The notes beneath the pieces were generated by a model. It ran no database searches. It was given only the letters and a program-made list of their open reading frames with translations, and was not told the origin of the DNA. This document shows positions 25,907-33,726 of a stretch of 39,830 nt of DNA, piece by piece; the stretch's first letter is position 1; each line of letters begins with the position of its first letter. The stretch is from assembly GCA_022563885.1 (NCBI GenBank), contig JADFMM010000020.1, positions 1 to 39,830 on the forward strand, given 5' to 3'. The stretch comes from Planctomycetota bacterium. GTDB taxonomy: Bacteria > Planctomycetota > Phycisphaerae > Sedimentisphaerales > Anaerobacaceae. A program made the translations under genes and the position numbers.

Positions 25907-27523
25907 ATGATAGCTATGGCACCAGAACATGGATGTCTGGATCGGCCGATAGGCCCAGTCAGCGAAGGACTCCATCTAGGGCAACTGCTCCAAGAGAATC
26001 GTGCGCTGTACTGTGAAAAAAACTACTACAGGAGCCTGCACGAAAAAGCTAAAACCCGAGAAGAACTGCTCAAGCAGGAGGTTCAACAACTCAAGGCACG
26101 AATCCGCTATCTGGAGCAAAAGCTTTATGGTCGTAATTCTGAGAAGAAGAACTCGAGCGAGAAAAACACCTCTTCGTCCAGTGATGACCCACCCAAAAAA
26201 GAGAGAGGTCAGCAGCCAGGCAGTCCTGGCCATGGACGCAGAGATTACAGCCACCTTCCGGTGGAAGAGGAGACTTATGAATTAGATCAAGCCGTCTGTC
26301 CTAAATGTCGCTGTCCTTTCCATGAGGATCCATTGCTGGGCACCGATGACTCCGAAACGATTGAGATAGAGGTCAAGGCGTATCGCCGCAAGGCCAGGCG
26401 AAAAAAATACAAGAAAACCTGTCAATGTGAGGGTGTCCCAGGCATTATCACCGCCCCGGGGCCGCCCAAGTTGATTAACAAGGGCAAATTGGGCATCTCT
26501 GTATGGGTTCACCTCTTACTGGAAAAGTATCTCTATCAGCGTCCGATCAATCGACTTTTGGAGTCGTTCAAGGATATTGAATACGAGGTGCCTCCAGGAA
26601 CAATCGGTGATGGCCTCAAAAAACTGGCACCCCTCTTTGAACCTGTTTTAAAGGAGATCATCAAAAAGAATCAAACCGAAAGACACCTCCATGCGGATGA
26701 GACCCGTTGGCTGGTCTTTGAATTCATAGAGGGCAAAAAGAGCTATCGTTGGTATATGTGGGTCTTTGTCTCGAAACAGACGGTGGTGTATATATTAGAC
26801 CCCAGTCGTGCGACGAGTGTCATTGAAAAACACTTGAACGTCGTCAGTGTATTGATCTTGAGTGTCGATCGTTATTCATCCTACAAATCCTTTGCCAAAG
26901 ACCGTGAGAATGTCATTCTGGCGTTCTGTTGGACTCACGTCAGAAGGGACTTTTTGACGAGCGCCAAGGGCTTTGATGAACTCGAAGCATGGGGTATGGC
27001 GTGGGTTGATTCTATTGGTGAGATCTTTCATCTGAATAATCAGCGGATGGCCCATGAGGTTGATTCGCCCGAGTTTGCCCAGGCCGATCAGTCCTTGCGT
27101 CAAGCGCTGGATGCCATGAAACAACAATTCGAGTTGGAATTAACCGAAGAGAATTTACATCCTGAAAGAGCCAAACGTTTGAACAGTATCAAAGCACATT
27201 GGGAGGGCTTGCTGGTCTTTGTGGATCATCCGTGGATTCCCATGGACAACAGTGAGGCCGAGAGACGAATGGTTACCGCGGCATTGGGACGAAAAAACTA
27301 CTACGGTTCCGGCTCAGTATGGAGCGGTCATTTTACCGCGAGCCTGTTTAGTATCTTTCAAACACTGAAGCTCTGGAAGATCAATCCCCGTAAATGGTTG
27401 ACCGAGTATTTACAGAAGTGCGCCGAAAACCATGGTCACTCCCCCAAAGACTTAGCCTGTTTCTTACCTTGGACCATGTCAAAAGAGCAGTTGGCTCGAT
27501 TCCAATATCCGGATACCTCATGA
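25907..27523 (+). CDS. IS66-family transposase (TnpC type)
   Basis: The product is 538 residues. The N-terminal leucine-zipper-like helix (about residues 40-75: LKQEVQQLKARIRYLEQKL) is followed by the conserved LYGRNSEKKN, a zinc-binding region with CPKCRCPF and CQCEGVPG (about residues 130-185), and the DDE domain. The catalytic residues can be placed at D264 (HADETRWLVF), D321 (LSVDRYSSYK) and E450 (DNSEAERRMVTAALGRKN). The tail ends in NPRKWLTEYLQKCAEN, as in intact TnpC. It catalyses cut-and-paste movement of the element. No clear Shine-Dalgarno precedes the ATG at 25907. The stop overlaps the DruA start. Confidence 0.93.
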   Translation: MIAMAPEHGCLDRPIGPVSEGLHLGQLLQENRALYCEKNYYRSLHEKAKTREELLKQEVQQLKARIRYLEQKLYGRNSEKKNSSEKNTSSSSDDPPKKERGQQPGSPGHGRRDYSHLPVEEETYELDQAVCPKCRCPFHEDPLLGTDDSETIEIEVKAYRRKARRKKYKKTCQCEGVPGIITAPGPPKLINKGKLGISVWVHLLLEKYLYQRPINRLLESFKDIEYEVPPGTIGDGLKKLAPLFEPVLKEIIKKNQTERHLHADETRWLVFEFIEGKKSYRWYMWVFVSKQTVVYILDPSRATSVIEKHLNVVSVLILSVDRYSSYKSFAKDRENVILAFCWTHVRRDFLTSAKGFDELEAWGMAWVDSIGEIFHLNNQRMAHEVDSPEFAQADQSLRQALDAMKQQFELELTEENLHPERAKRLNSIKAHWEGLLVFVDHPWIPMDNSEAERRMVTAALGRKNYYGSGSVWSGHFTASLFSIFQTLKLWKINPRKWLTEYLQKCAENHGHSPKDLACFLPWTMSKEQLARFQYPDTS

Positions 27524-28398
27524 AGGCCGCCAGTCCATCCTATCGCTATTGTGGCCGGGACTTCTCTGGAACAGAATTGGAGAAGGTACGTCAAATCATC
27601 GCCTCAGACGATCGCCCTAATCGTGTAAAGATCTCTCGGCGTGTGTGTGAGGCCATGGGATGGACCAAGCCAGACGGCGGCCTCAAGGAGATGAGCTGTC
27701 GGGTCGCGTTACTCCGCATGGAACGTGATGGTCTGCTCCGGTTGCCACCGCCTCAAAAAGGCAACGGCAATCGCACGGCCAAAGTCCGCATCAGCCGTGC
27801 CTCTGATCCGAAGCCTGATGTCTGCGTTGGGGCGGGTGCCTTGGGACCATTAAGGCTTGAGCTAGTCGTTAAGGGCACCACCTCCGGACTATGGAACGAA
27901 TTGATAGAGCGCTATCATTACCTGGGCCATAAGCCGTTACCCGGTGCTCAACTGCGTTATTTTGTTTATGGGGGTTCTCGTCTTCTGGCCACGCTTGGCT
28001 TTGGGGCTTCGGCCTGGAGCGTGGCAGGTCGAGATCGCATGATCGGTTGGACTGCTGAGCAGCGCAAAAGCAATCTGCATCTCATCGTTAACAATGCCCG
28101 GTTTCTAATCCTCCCCTGGATTAAGTCCCGAAATCTGGCCTCTAAGATATTATCATTAGCCTGTAAACAGATACGGCAAGATTGGTACACCCGATACCAC
28201 TATTGCCCTGTATTACTGGAGACTTTTGTTGAGATTGATCGCTTTACAGGGACCTGCTACCGAGCCGCCAACTGGCAGCAAGTCGGCATTACGCAAGGCC
28301 GTGGCAAGCTAGAAAAATCAGTGCACGGCACATTACCCAAGAAATACGTTCTGGTTTATCCTCTCGTCAAAGACTTCAAAGAGCAACTCTGTTGTTAA
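27520..28398 (+). CDS. DruA-family (DUF4338) protein carried by the IS
   Basis: The product is 292 residues from an ATG overlapping the transposase stop (ATGA); the frame is open further upstream but inside tnpC. Residues about 10-80 look like a winged-helix-type DNA-binding part (ISRRVCEAMGWTKPDGGLKE, then MERDGLLRLPPPQ). Residues about 105-285 match the DUF4338/DruA domain: LIERYHYLGHKPLPGAQLRY, GRDRMIGWTAEQRKSNLHLI, NNARFLILPWIKSRNLASKI, PVLLETFVE, FTGTCYRAANWQQVGITQGR. DruA was named from the Druantia anti-phage system, where its biochemical role is unclear. The other Druantia genes are absent. Lying inside the inverted repeats and coupled to the transposase, it is more likely an element-borne accessory (targeting, regulation or immunity) than part of a host defence island. 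Confidence 0.85.
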   Translation: MKAASPSYRYCGRDFSGTELEKVRQIIASDDRPNRVKISRRVCEAMGWTKPDGGLKEMSCRVALLRMERDGLLRLPPPQKGNGNRTAKVRISRASDPKPDVCVGAGALGPLRLELVVKGTTSGLWNELIERYHYLGHKPLPGAQLRYFVYGGSRLLATLGFGASAWSVAGRDRMIGWTAEQRKSNLHLIVNNARFLILPWIKSRNLASKILSLACKQIRQDWYTRYHYCPVLLETFVEIDRFTGTCYRAANWQQVGITQGRGKLEKSVHGTLPKKYVLVYPLVKDFKEQLCC

Positions 28399-28484
28399 TC
28401 CATTTATCCCTGGCATAGACGTCCTTACGGGACGACCCACCCACTGCGTGAGTTCTTCATCAGCCTAGAGCCCCCCCTGTTGCC

Positions 28485-28504
28485 TTTGACATCATGATGT
28501 CAAA
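28485..28504. promoter_or_regulatory. Perfect 20-bp palindrome near the right end of the IS
   Basis: TTTGACATCATGATGTCAAA equals its own reverse complement. It lies between the DruA stop and the right inverted repeat. It could bind a dimeric protein encoded by the element or act as part of a transcription stop. A second short hairpin (CGTCC/GGACG) lies just after the DruA gene near 28419-28433. Confidence 0.6.
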
Positions 28505-28529
28505 ACGCTAAAAAAGTAGCCCGCGACAT

Positions 28530-28550
28530 ACGGGAGGAACGAATGTTCAC
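28530..28550 (-). repeat. Right terminal inverted repeat of the IS
   Basis: Exact complement of 25810-25830; together they define the element's ends. Confidence 0.93.
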
Positions 28551-28799
28551 AAGAGGGGGATCTTAAGTTGAGGTAGGCCAATGGCTTAGAAAATATAACC
28601 GTAGTTCGACACTATACAAAACTTCGGTCTAGCGGATGCCAATGGCGCCGAATCGCCAAATCCCATTGGCGACCTGTCTCACAGGCGCATGAAGCACTGA
28701 CCGACCGTCAGTAGCAGGGTCCAGATGCGTATGAACCAGCCCTTCGGAAGAGTCGGTGCCTGTTCTTGAAACGTCCAGGAAATATAATAGAAAAGCAGG
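28551..28799. other. Spacer after the IS, no clear gene
   Basis: There is an 8-bp hairpin stem GCCAATGG/CCATTGGC. On the minus strand a frame without a good start reads LFYYISWTFQEQAPTLPKGW and ends CFMRL; it looks protein-like and may be the end of a gene cut by the insertion, but no family is recognised. Confidence 0.35.
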
Positions 28800-28825
28800 G
28801 CGTCTTTGACGAGACGCGGGTTTTT
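28800..28825 (+). terminator. Rho-independent-type terminator
   Basis: The stem GCGTCT/AGACGC with a six-base loop is followed by GGG and five T. It separates the IS side from the polysaccharide region. Confidence 0.55.
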
Positions 28826-28874
28826 AGCTAAATATCAAGGTATTCCCTTGCTATCAGTGTAGATCACTATTATT

Positions 28875-28903
28875 TTGCCTATGCTATGCATTTGTGATAT
28901 GAT
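28875..28903 (+). promoter_or_regulatory. Promoter of the first WecA-like gene
   Basis: TTGCCT and TATGAT are spaced by 17 bases, matching 4 of 6 and 5 of 6 consensus positions. It lies about 320 bases upstream of the transferase start, implying a long leader (about 28910-29221). Confidence 0.55.
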
Positions 28904-29030
28904 AAGAGAATAACGGGCGAGATGGTAAGACGGATAGAGTGGCAACCGGCGATCGGGATTCGTCGCTGGCGGGTGATGCCATTCTGACGCGTGAGTGCTT
29001 GGGTCCCGGTAGGACCAGAGGAGGAGTTGG

Positions 29031-29225
29031 GTGGAAGTGCTCGCACAGTGGATCATGAGTCTGGCAACAGGGCGCGGGCAACGCGCCCGTGCTCCGTCCT
29101 GTAAAGAGCCACACACGCTCTGCTATCTCGATGTTTTTCAGACAGCCCCGTTGTTGGCGCAGACGGGGGTAGCTGATCCTCTCACCCCGTCACTCACTCA
29201 ACAGACAGCCTCTTCCCTGCCATGA
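29031..29225 (+). CDS. Possible leader peptide coupled to the first WecA-like gene
   Basis: A GTG at 29031 follows a strong GAGGAGGAG ribosome site by a few bases and opens a 64-codon frame. Its stop overlaps the ATG of the transferase gene (ATGA). The transferase ATG itself has no Shine-Dalgarno, so its translation may depend on this frame. The peptide (starting VEVLAQWIMSLATGRG) has no family match I know. A GC hairpin at 29070-29088 (GGGCGCG/CGCGCCC, loop GGCAA) falls inside it. The case rests on ribosome-site geometry only. Confidence 0.4.
   Translation: MEVLAQWIMSLATGRGQRARAPSCKEPHTLCYLDVFQTAPLLAQTGVADPLTPSLTQQTASSLP
29070..29088 (+). other. GC-rich hairpin in the leader
   Basis: Perfect 7-bp stem GGGCGCG/CGCGCCC with a five-base loop, no following T run, so not a simple terminator. 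It may act in folding of the leader of the first WecA-like gene. Confidence 0.6.
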
Positions 29226-30748
29226 AAACGTATTTGTTCACATACTGCCTATCCCTCCTGCTGGCCTCTGCCATGACACCGATTGTCATTCTGTGGGCGC
29301 GAAGGAGAGGACTCGTAGACAAGCCTGCTGCCCGGAAGATCCACACTCTGGCGATACCCCGGGTGGGGGGAATTGCGATCTTTCTGGGGGCCATGTTGGC
29401 CATCCTGCCGGTACTCGCAATGCGGAATCAAGTTGGAGCTGAATTCAGGGAAGTGATGCCCCAGGTGGTGGTCCTGCTCTTGTGTTCTTCGGCTCTCTTC
29501 ATTGTGGGACTATATGACGACCTGAAAAGGCTGCGCATTCGTACGAAACTACTGGTCCAAGGTGTGGGGGCGGTTCTGGTCTGTCTTGCCGGCGTTCGCA
29601 TAGAAGAGATTGTCGTCAGAGATCTTTTCACGCTTGAGCTGGGCAATTTTGGAATCATCGTGACCATCCTCTGGATCATCGGCATCACCAATGCTGTCAA
29701 CCTGATCGACGGCCTGGACGGATTGGCGGCCGGCATCTCAGGGATTGCCAGCGCCGTGATAGCGGTACTGGCGCTTTGGCAGGGGAATGCCGTTCTTGCC
29801 GTGGTCATGCTTGCCCTGTGCGGGTCACTCACCGGATTTCTGTTCTTTAATTTTCATCCGGCCAAGATCTTCATGGGAGATAGTGGCAGTCTGTTTCTAG
29901 GATTCATCCTAGCGGTCTCTTCTGTCATGACGGCCGCCAAATCAGAGGCCCTGGTTGGGACCTGCCTGCCGATCATTGTCCTTGGGATCCCCATCTTTGA
30001 CACCTTCTTCAGCGTGCTGAGACGCTACCTGGATCGAAGAGGTATCATGTCGCCGGATAGGGGCCATTTTCATCATGTGCTCTTGAAGCGGGGCCTAAAG
30101 CAACATCATGTCGCCATGCTCGCCTACGCTATCACGGCCCTCGTATCAGGCCTGGGTTTCGTTATGATATGGACCCGGAGCACCGCATCCTTGTTGGTGT
30201 TCCTTCTGTGTCTGGCATTAATCCTAATGGTCTTTAAGGAAATAGGATCCACAAGTTTTCGGCGCGCGTGTGAGGTAATCCGCGAAAGAGCCGGCATCGC
30301 CTATGCGCAACGCATGGAACAGAAAAGCTTTGAAGAGGCCCGTCTGAGCTTCAACAATGCCGAGACCTTTGAACAATGGTGGCAAAGCCTAATGAAAGCG
30401 GGCAGCTCCTTGGACTGCACCAGCATCGCACTGAGCCTGGAGACCCGCAACGGGCATCCTCGCCTCTTCGTTTGGCACCGTGAGAAAACCGGGATCAAGC
30501 CCGTTGGCGAAGAGGAGTTGATCCACCTCAGGATTCCCGTGCGAGATCGGCGTAAGGGTGGCCTGGGCCGTATCGAGGTCGCGATTCCCGCTCATAAACA
30601 ATCTATCGAAAGCGCGGGCCGACGTGGGGCTCTCTTCACACGACTAATAGAGGAACACGGGCTCGAAACATTGGCAGAAGGTTTAAAGAGCACGGCAAAA
30701 AAAGCAGATGAAATGAAGACTATTGATGATAAACTGGCCTACCCCTAG
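29222..30748 (+). CDS. WecA/MraY-like sugar-phosphate transferase, copy 1
   Basis: This 508-residue membrane protein is of the polyprenyl-phosphate GlcNAc/GalNAc-1-phosphate transferase family (WecA/TagO/MraY-like). It would start lipid-linked glycan synthesis by adding a sugar phosphate to undecaprenyl phosphate at the inner membrane. About ten membrane helices fill residues 1-345. Active-site motifs are LYDDLK (D99, D100), NAVNLIDGLDGLAAG (D163), FFNFHPAKIFMGDSGSLFLG (D220) and the histidine loop MSPDRGHFHHVLLKRG. The tail of about 160 residues after the last helix (ARLSFNNAETFEQWWQ..., RIPVRDRR, ESAGRRGALFTRLIEEH) is not part of ordinary WecA and recurs in the two sister genes. No Shine-Dalgarno is seen at its ATG. 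Confidence 0.88.
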   Translation: MKTYLFTYCLSLLLASAMTPIVILWARRRGLVDKPAARKIHTLAIPRVGGIAIFLGAMLAILPVLAMRNQVGAEFREVMPQVVVLLLCSSALFIVGLYDDLKRLRIRTKLLVQGVGAVLVCLAGVRIEEIVVRDLFTLELGNFGIIVTILWIIGITNAVNLIDGLDGLAAGISGIASAVIAVLALWQGNAVLAVVMLALCGSLTGFLFFNFHPAKIFMGDSGSLFLGFILAVSSVMTAAKSEALVGTCLPIIVLGIPIFDTFFSVLRRYLDRRGIMSPDRGHFHHVLLKRGLKQHHVAMLAYAITALVSGLGFVMIWTRSTASLLVFLLCLALILMVFKEIGSTSFRRACEVIRERAGIAYAQRMEQKSFEEARLSFNNAETFEQWWQSLMKAGSSLDCTSIALSLETRNGHPRLFVWHREKTGIKPVGEEELIHLRIPVRDRRKGGLGRIEVAIPAHKQSIESAGRRGALFTRLIEEHGLETLAEGLKSTAKKADEMKTIDDKLAYP

Positions 30749-30923
30749 CGAGGAATGGGAGTATCACAACGAGCAAGGTAACCGAGCATCGACATGAATC
30801 CAAGAAACCCGATGGAGCGAACAAAACACCCGATAACATCAACCCCTAGGATCCGACTCTTTGTCGGGCATATAAGCCACCGAATCCACTTATTTTTACG
30901 ACAGGTTTCGGATATAGAAAAGC
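30749..30923. other. Spacer between the two WecA-like genes
   Basis: There is a short hairpin CCGAC/GTCGG near 30854. A hydrophobic minus-strand frame crosses here (30745-31056) but overlaps a strong plus-strand promoter and has no family signature. Confidence 0.35.
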
Positions 30924-30952
30924 TTGACAAAAACCGCGGAACAAGGTATACT
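30924..30952 (+). promoter_or_regulatory. Consensus promoter of the second WecA-like gene
   Basis: TTGACA and TATACT are spaced by exactly 17 bases, the same box pair and spacing as at sppA. Transcription would start about 290 bases before the transferase start. Confidence 0.8.
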
Positions 30953-30958
30953 AAGCCG

Positions 30959-31249
30959 CTTAGGCTTAAAAGGTAAAAGAGGGACGAGCCTACGAGCGAG
31001 GCGGAGACATCCAACGTTGGTGAACTGTACGGTAGAGGTCTAATCGTCCGTGTCACACCAGCGAAGGGAAGGAAGAGTCTCGGAGAAGGGAACTCCTCTG
31101 TGGCTGCGGCCAGAAAATGGGTAGTATACCCACGGGCACGGAGTGCGCGCTAAGGCTTTTGGGTGTTCGGGCGCTGACGCTCTTCGGATTTGGCCAGCGC
31201 CGAACACCAAACTGCGAAAAGCGAAGCGCCCGAATGCCTGTTTTTAACC
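30959..31249 (+). promoter_or_regulatory. Long structured leader of the second WecA-like gene
   Basis: The leader of about 290 bases contains several pairing segments (for example CGGAGAAGGGAACTCC). Near its 3' end is a strong hairpin: 31158-31176 pairs with 31195-31211 over 17 base pairs with two bulged G bases. Immediately after comes a dispersed repeat unit (31200-31232) that recurs inside the downstream coding region. No known riboswitch class was recognised, and no Shine-Dalgarno precedes the ATG at 31250. Confidence 0.45.
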
Positions 31250-32848
31250 ATGACAACCTACCTCTTCACCTACGCACTAGCCTTGCTCCTATCCACGGCC
31301 TTGACCCCTGTCGTCATAGCCTGGGCGCAAAGGAGCAAGTTGGTCGACAAACCTGACGCCCGGAAAATCCACACGCGTGCCATCGCCAGAGTAGGCGGGA
31401 TTGCCATTTTTCTAGGCGCCATGTTGGCCATCCTGCCGGCGCTGGCAATCAACAACTCCGTGGGCAGTGCGCTGCGTCAGTTGGGCCCCAAGATTTCGGC
31501 CCTCCTCGTCGTGTCGACGCTTATGTTTCTGGTGGGACTATATGACGACCTAAAGGGAATAGGAGCGAAGAAAAAGCTCGCCGCACAGTGCCTGTGCGCG
31601 GGCCTTGTCTGTCTAGCGGGGATCTGCGTCGATGCCATTCATATCCGAGACCTGGGAACGCTTCAATTAGGCTGGTTGGGTTACCCCATAACCATTTTAT
31701 GGATTGTAGGCGTGACCAACGCCATTAACCTGATAGATGGCTTGGATGGTCTCGCGGCAGGCATATGCGGCATCGCCTGTGCCGTGATGGCGATGCTCGC
31801 CATGTGGCAGGGCAATGTTGTCCTGGCAGTGGTAATGCTTGCCCTGTTCGGCGCCTTAACTGGATTTCTGTTCTTCAACTTCCATCCCGCCAAGATATTC
31901 ATGGGAGACTGCGGCAGCCTGTTCTTAGGCTTTCTGATTGCCACATCATCCGTGCTCACGGCGTCCAAGGCCGAGGCCCTGGTGGGGATTGCGTTGCCCA
32001 TGCTTGTCCTGGGCATACCCATTTTCGATACACTGCTAAGCATCGTGAGGAGACTTCTGGCTCGACACGGCATCATGTCTCCAGACAGCAGCCATTTTCA
32101 CCACGTATTACTGAGGCGAGGTCTACGCCAACACCACGTTGCGATCATTGCCTACGGTATTACCCTGTTGGTCTCTGGCTTTGGCCTGTTCATGATGCTC
32201 ACGAGGAGCACCTTTTCCATCTTGGTTCTTGTTTTCAGTCTTGCGCTCCTACTGACGGCTCTCAGAATCACAGGCGTAGTGCAGGTGAAAGAAACTCTCG
32301 AGCGAACGCGAAAACGAATCTGGCTATTGCACCAGCAACACCTCGAACGTCGAAGCTTCGAAAAGGCGCGGCTCAGCTTCCACGACGCGCAAACTTTCGA
32401 CCAGTGGTGGGAATGCATGTGCAAAGCAGCCAAGGCCCTCGATCTCACCCGCCTCTCGCTAGAGATGGCAAACCAAGAGTCGGCTCGACAGTCGAAATCC
32501 CAAAAAGCGAGAAGCGTCGCGTCCGAACACCGAATCGCGAAAAGCGCAGCGCCCGGCTTCTGCTGGAAAAACGGTCACACCGATGACGAGATGCCAACTG
32601 AAGACGTGCTGCGAATGACGTTTCCAGTCAACGGTCACCCGCGAGGAGACGCGCAGTACTTCAAAATTGATATCGTGACCAATGGTTCACTGGAGTCTGC
32701 TGGCCGAAGAGCGGCGTTGTTTGCCCGATTGGCGAGCGAGAATCAGTTCGATAGCCCAACTCCCGAAAACCAAAAAGCAGCGATTCGCGATTCGGTCAGT
32801 GGGCATTCGGCGCGAGTCGAAACCGAACACCCGAATACCGAAGAGTGA
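31250..32848 (+). CDS. WecA/MraY-like sugar-phosphate transferase, copy 2
   Basis: The product is 532 residues, clearly a paralogue of copy 1 throughout the membrane part: LYDDLKGIG, NAINLIDGLDGLAAG, FFNFHPAKIFMGDCGSLFLG, MSPDSSHFHHVLLRRG. One difference is Cys for Ser after the MGD aspartate. The soluble tail is also shared (ARLSFHDAQTFDQWWE, ESAGRRAALFARLASEN). Within it lies an extra low-complexity stretch encoded by a dispersed DNA repeat (QKARSVASEHRIAKSAAPGF), and the C-terminal end (about the last 20 residues) is also repeat-like. The in-frame start is uncertain because no ribosome site is visible; the ATG at 31250 gives the N-terminus that matches copy 1 (MxTYLFTYxLxLLL). Confidence 0.86.
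   Translation: MTTYLFTYALALLLSTALTPVVIAWAQRSKLVDKPDARKIHTRAIARVGGIAIFLGAMLAILPALAINNSVGSALRQLGPKISALLVVSTLMFLVGLYDDLKGIGAKKKLAAQCLCAGLVCLAGICVDAIHIRDLGTLQLGWLGYPITILWIVGVTNAINLIDGLDGLAAGICGIACAVMAMLAMWQGNVVLAVVMLALFGALTGFLFFNFHPAKIFMGDCGSLFLGFLIATSSVLTASKAEALVGIALPMLVLGIPIFDTLLSIVRRLLARHGIMSPDSSHFHHVLLRRGLRQHHVAIIAYGITLLVSGFGLFMMLTRSTFSILVLVFSLALLLTALRITGVVQVKETLERTRKRIWLLHQQHLERRSFEKARLSFHDAQTFDQWWECMCKAAKALDLTRLSLEMANQESARQSKSQKARSVASEHRIAKSAAPGFCWKNGHTDDEMPTEDVLRMTFPVNGHPRGDAQYFKIDIVTNGSLESAGRRAALFARLASENQFDSPTPENQKAAIRDSVSGHSARVETEHPNTEE
32523..32555 (+). repeat. Dispersed repeat unit inside a coding sequence
   Basis: This 33-base unit matches the leader unit at 31200-31232 at 29 of 33 positions (CCGAACACC...CGAAAAGCG.AGCGCCCG). 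A shorter copy is at 32862-32892. Here it is in frame in the tail of the second WecA-like gene. Confidence 0.7.
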
Positions 32849-33094
32849 GCCACGCGAACGTCCGATAACCGAGCCGCGAAAAGCGAAGCGACTTAAAACC
32901 TAAAACCTGAAACACAGCGACTGCCCTGGCCCCGAAAAGCGAAAATGCGAACCGCCTACTTTTCACGCTTCACCTTTGACTTTTCCCTTTTCACCCTTAA
33001 CTTTTCCCTGATCCCTTTTCACTTTTAACTAACCATGCCCGAACCCCTATTCTAAAGCCCAAATCGCGCTGTTAACAGAAGTCGAGCAAAACAA
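32849..33094. repeat. Repeat-rich spacer (CGAAAAGCG units and pyrimidine heptamers)
   Basis: The left part holds CGCGAAAAGCGAAGCG and related units. The right part (about 32957-33030) is a pyrimidine tract made of seven-base units such as TTTCACG, TTTGACT, TTTCCCT and TTTAACT. No gene is present. Confidence 0.7.
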
Positions 33095-33726
33095 ATGAAG
33101 CGAATCCTAGTTACTGGCGGTGCCGGTTTTCTCGGTTCACATCTCTGCGAGAGGCTCCTAAACGACGGCCATGACGTGCTCTGTGTAGATAACTACTATA
33201 CCGGACGAAAGGCGAATATAGCCCACCTGATGTCAAATCCGAACTTTGAGAGTATACGGCATGACGTCACCTTTCCATTGTATGTAGAGGTGGATGAGAT
33301 CTACAACCTTGCCTGCCCAGCATCGCCGAATCACTACCAGTTTGTTCCGTGCAGACCACCAAGACTAGCGTGCATGGCGCAATCAACATGCTGGGCTTGG
33401 CAAAACGAGTGAAGGCGAAAATCCTGCAGGCATCTACAAGTGAGGTTTATGGTGATCCCAAAATACATCCTCAAACCGAACAGTACTGGGGTCATGTGAA
33501 TTGCATTGGGATTCGCTCTTGCTACGATGAAGGAAAGCGCTGTGCTGAAACGCTCTTTTTCGACTACTATCGCCAACACAAGCTTAGAATAAAGGTTGTA
33601 CGTATCTTTAATACCTATGGTCCGAGAATGCACCCTCAAGATGGTAGAGTGGTTTCAAACTTCATCATGCAGAAATTGACAGAAATCTCCAAAATGCTGT
33701 ATGGCCTAGCCAAAACTTTAGAATGA
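33095..33726 (+). pseudogene. Frameshifted, truncated UDP-glucuronate decarboxylase
   Basis: The first frame reads [20 protein letters not shown] (NAD-binding GxxGxxG), [27 protein letters not shown]. Near 33345 the homology moves to another frame: [42 protein letters not shown] (catalytic YxxxK) and [21 protein letters not shown] single-base deletion in a CCG-GTG context would explain the shift. Homology stops at about 33672 (FIMQ), so the C-terminal third (about 110 residues) is missing and replaced by unrelated sequence. The intact enzyme makes UDP-xylose for surface glycans. Two independent lesions make it non-functional. Confidence 0.88.

Larger units (their letters stand above)
25810..28550 (+). 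mobile_element. IS66-class insertion sequence carrying a DruA-family gene (2741 bp)
   Basis: The element is bounded by perfect 21-bp terminal inverted repeats (25810-25830 and 28530-28550), starting GTGAACATTCGTTCC. It holds two genes in one direction: an IS66-type transposase and a DruA/DUF4338 protein, overlapping by ATGA. IS66 elements classically have tnpA, tnpB and tnpC; this one has only the tnpC-type gene, like the reduced ISBst12-type subgroup. No matching 8-bp target duplication flanks the ends (AGAACAAC left, AAGAGGGG right). That suggests an old insertion, a rearrangement, or loss by deletion. Both reading frames are intact, so it may be recently active. Confidence 0.88.

Noticed and set aside
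27520-28398. A complete Druantia anti-phage system
   Set aside because: Only the DruA-family gene is present; no DruB, DruC, DruD or large DruE helicase lies near, and the gene is enclosed by transposon ends.
25802-28558. Eight-base target duplication around the IS66-class element
   Set aside because: Left flank AGAACAAC and right flank AAGAGGGG do not match, so no duplication is claimed.
30745-31056. Hydrophobic minus-strand frame between the WecA-like genes
   Set aside because: It crosses a consensus plus-strand promoter, has no ribosome site or family match, and I could not distinguish it from chance.
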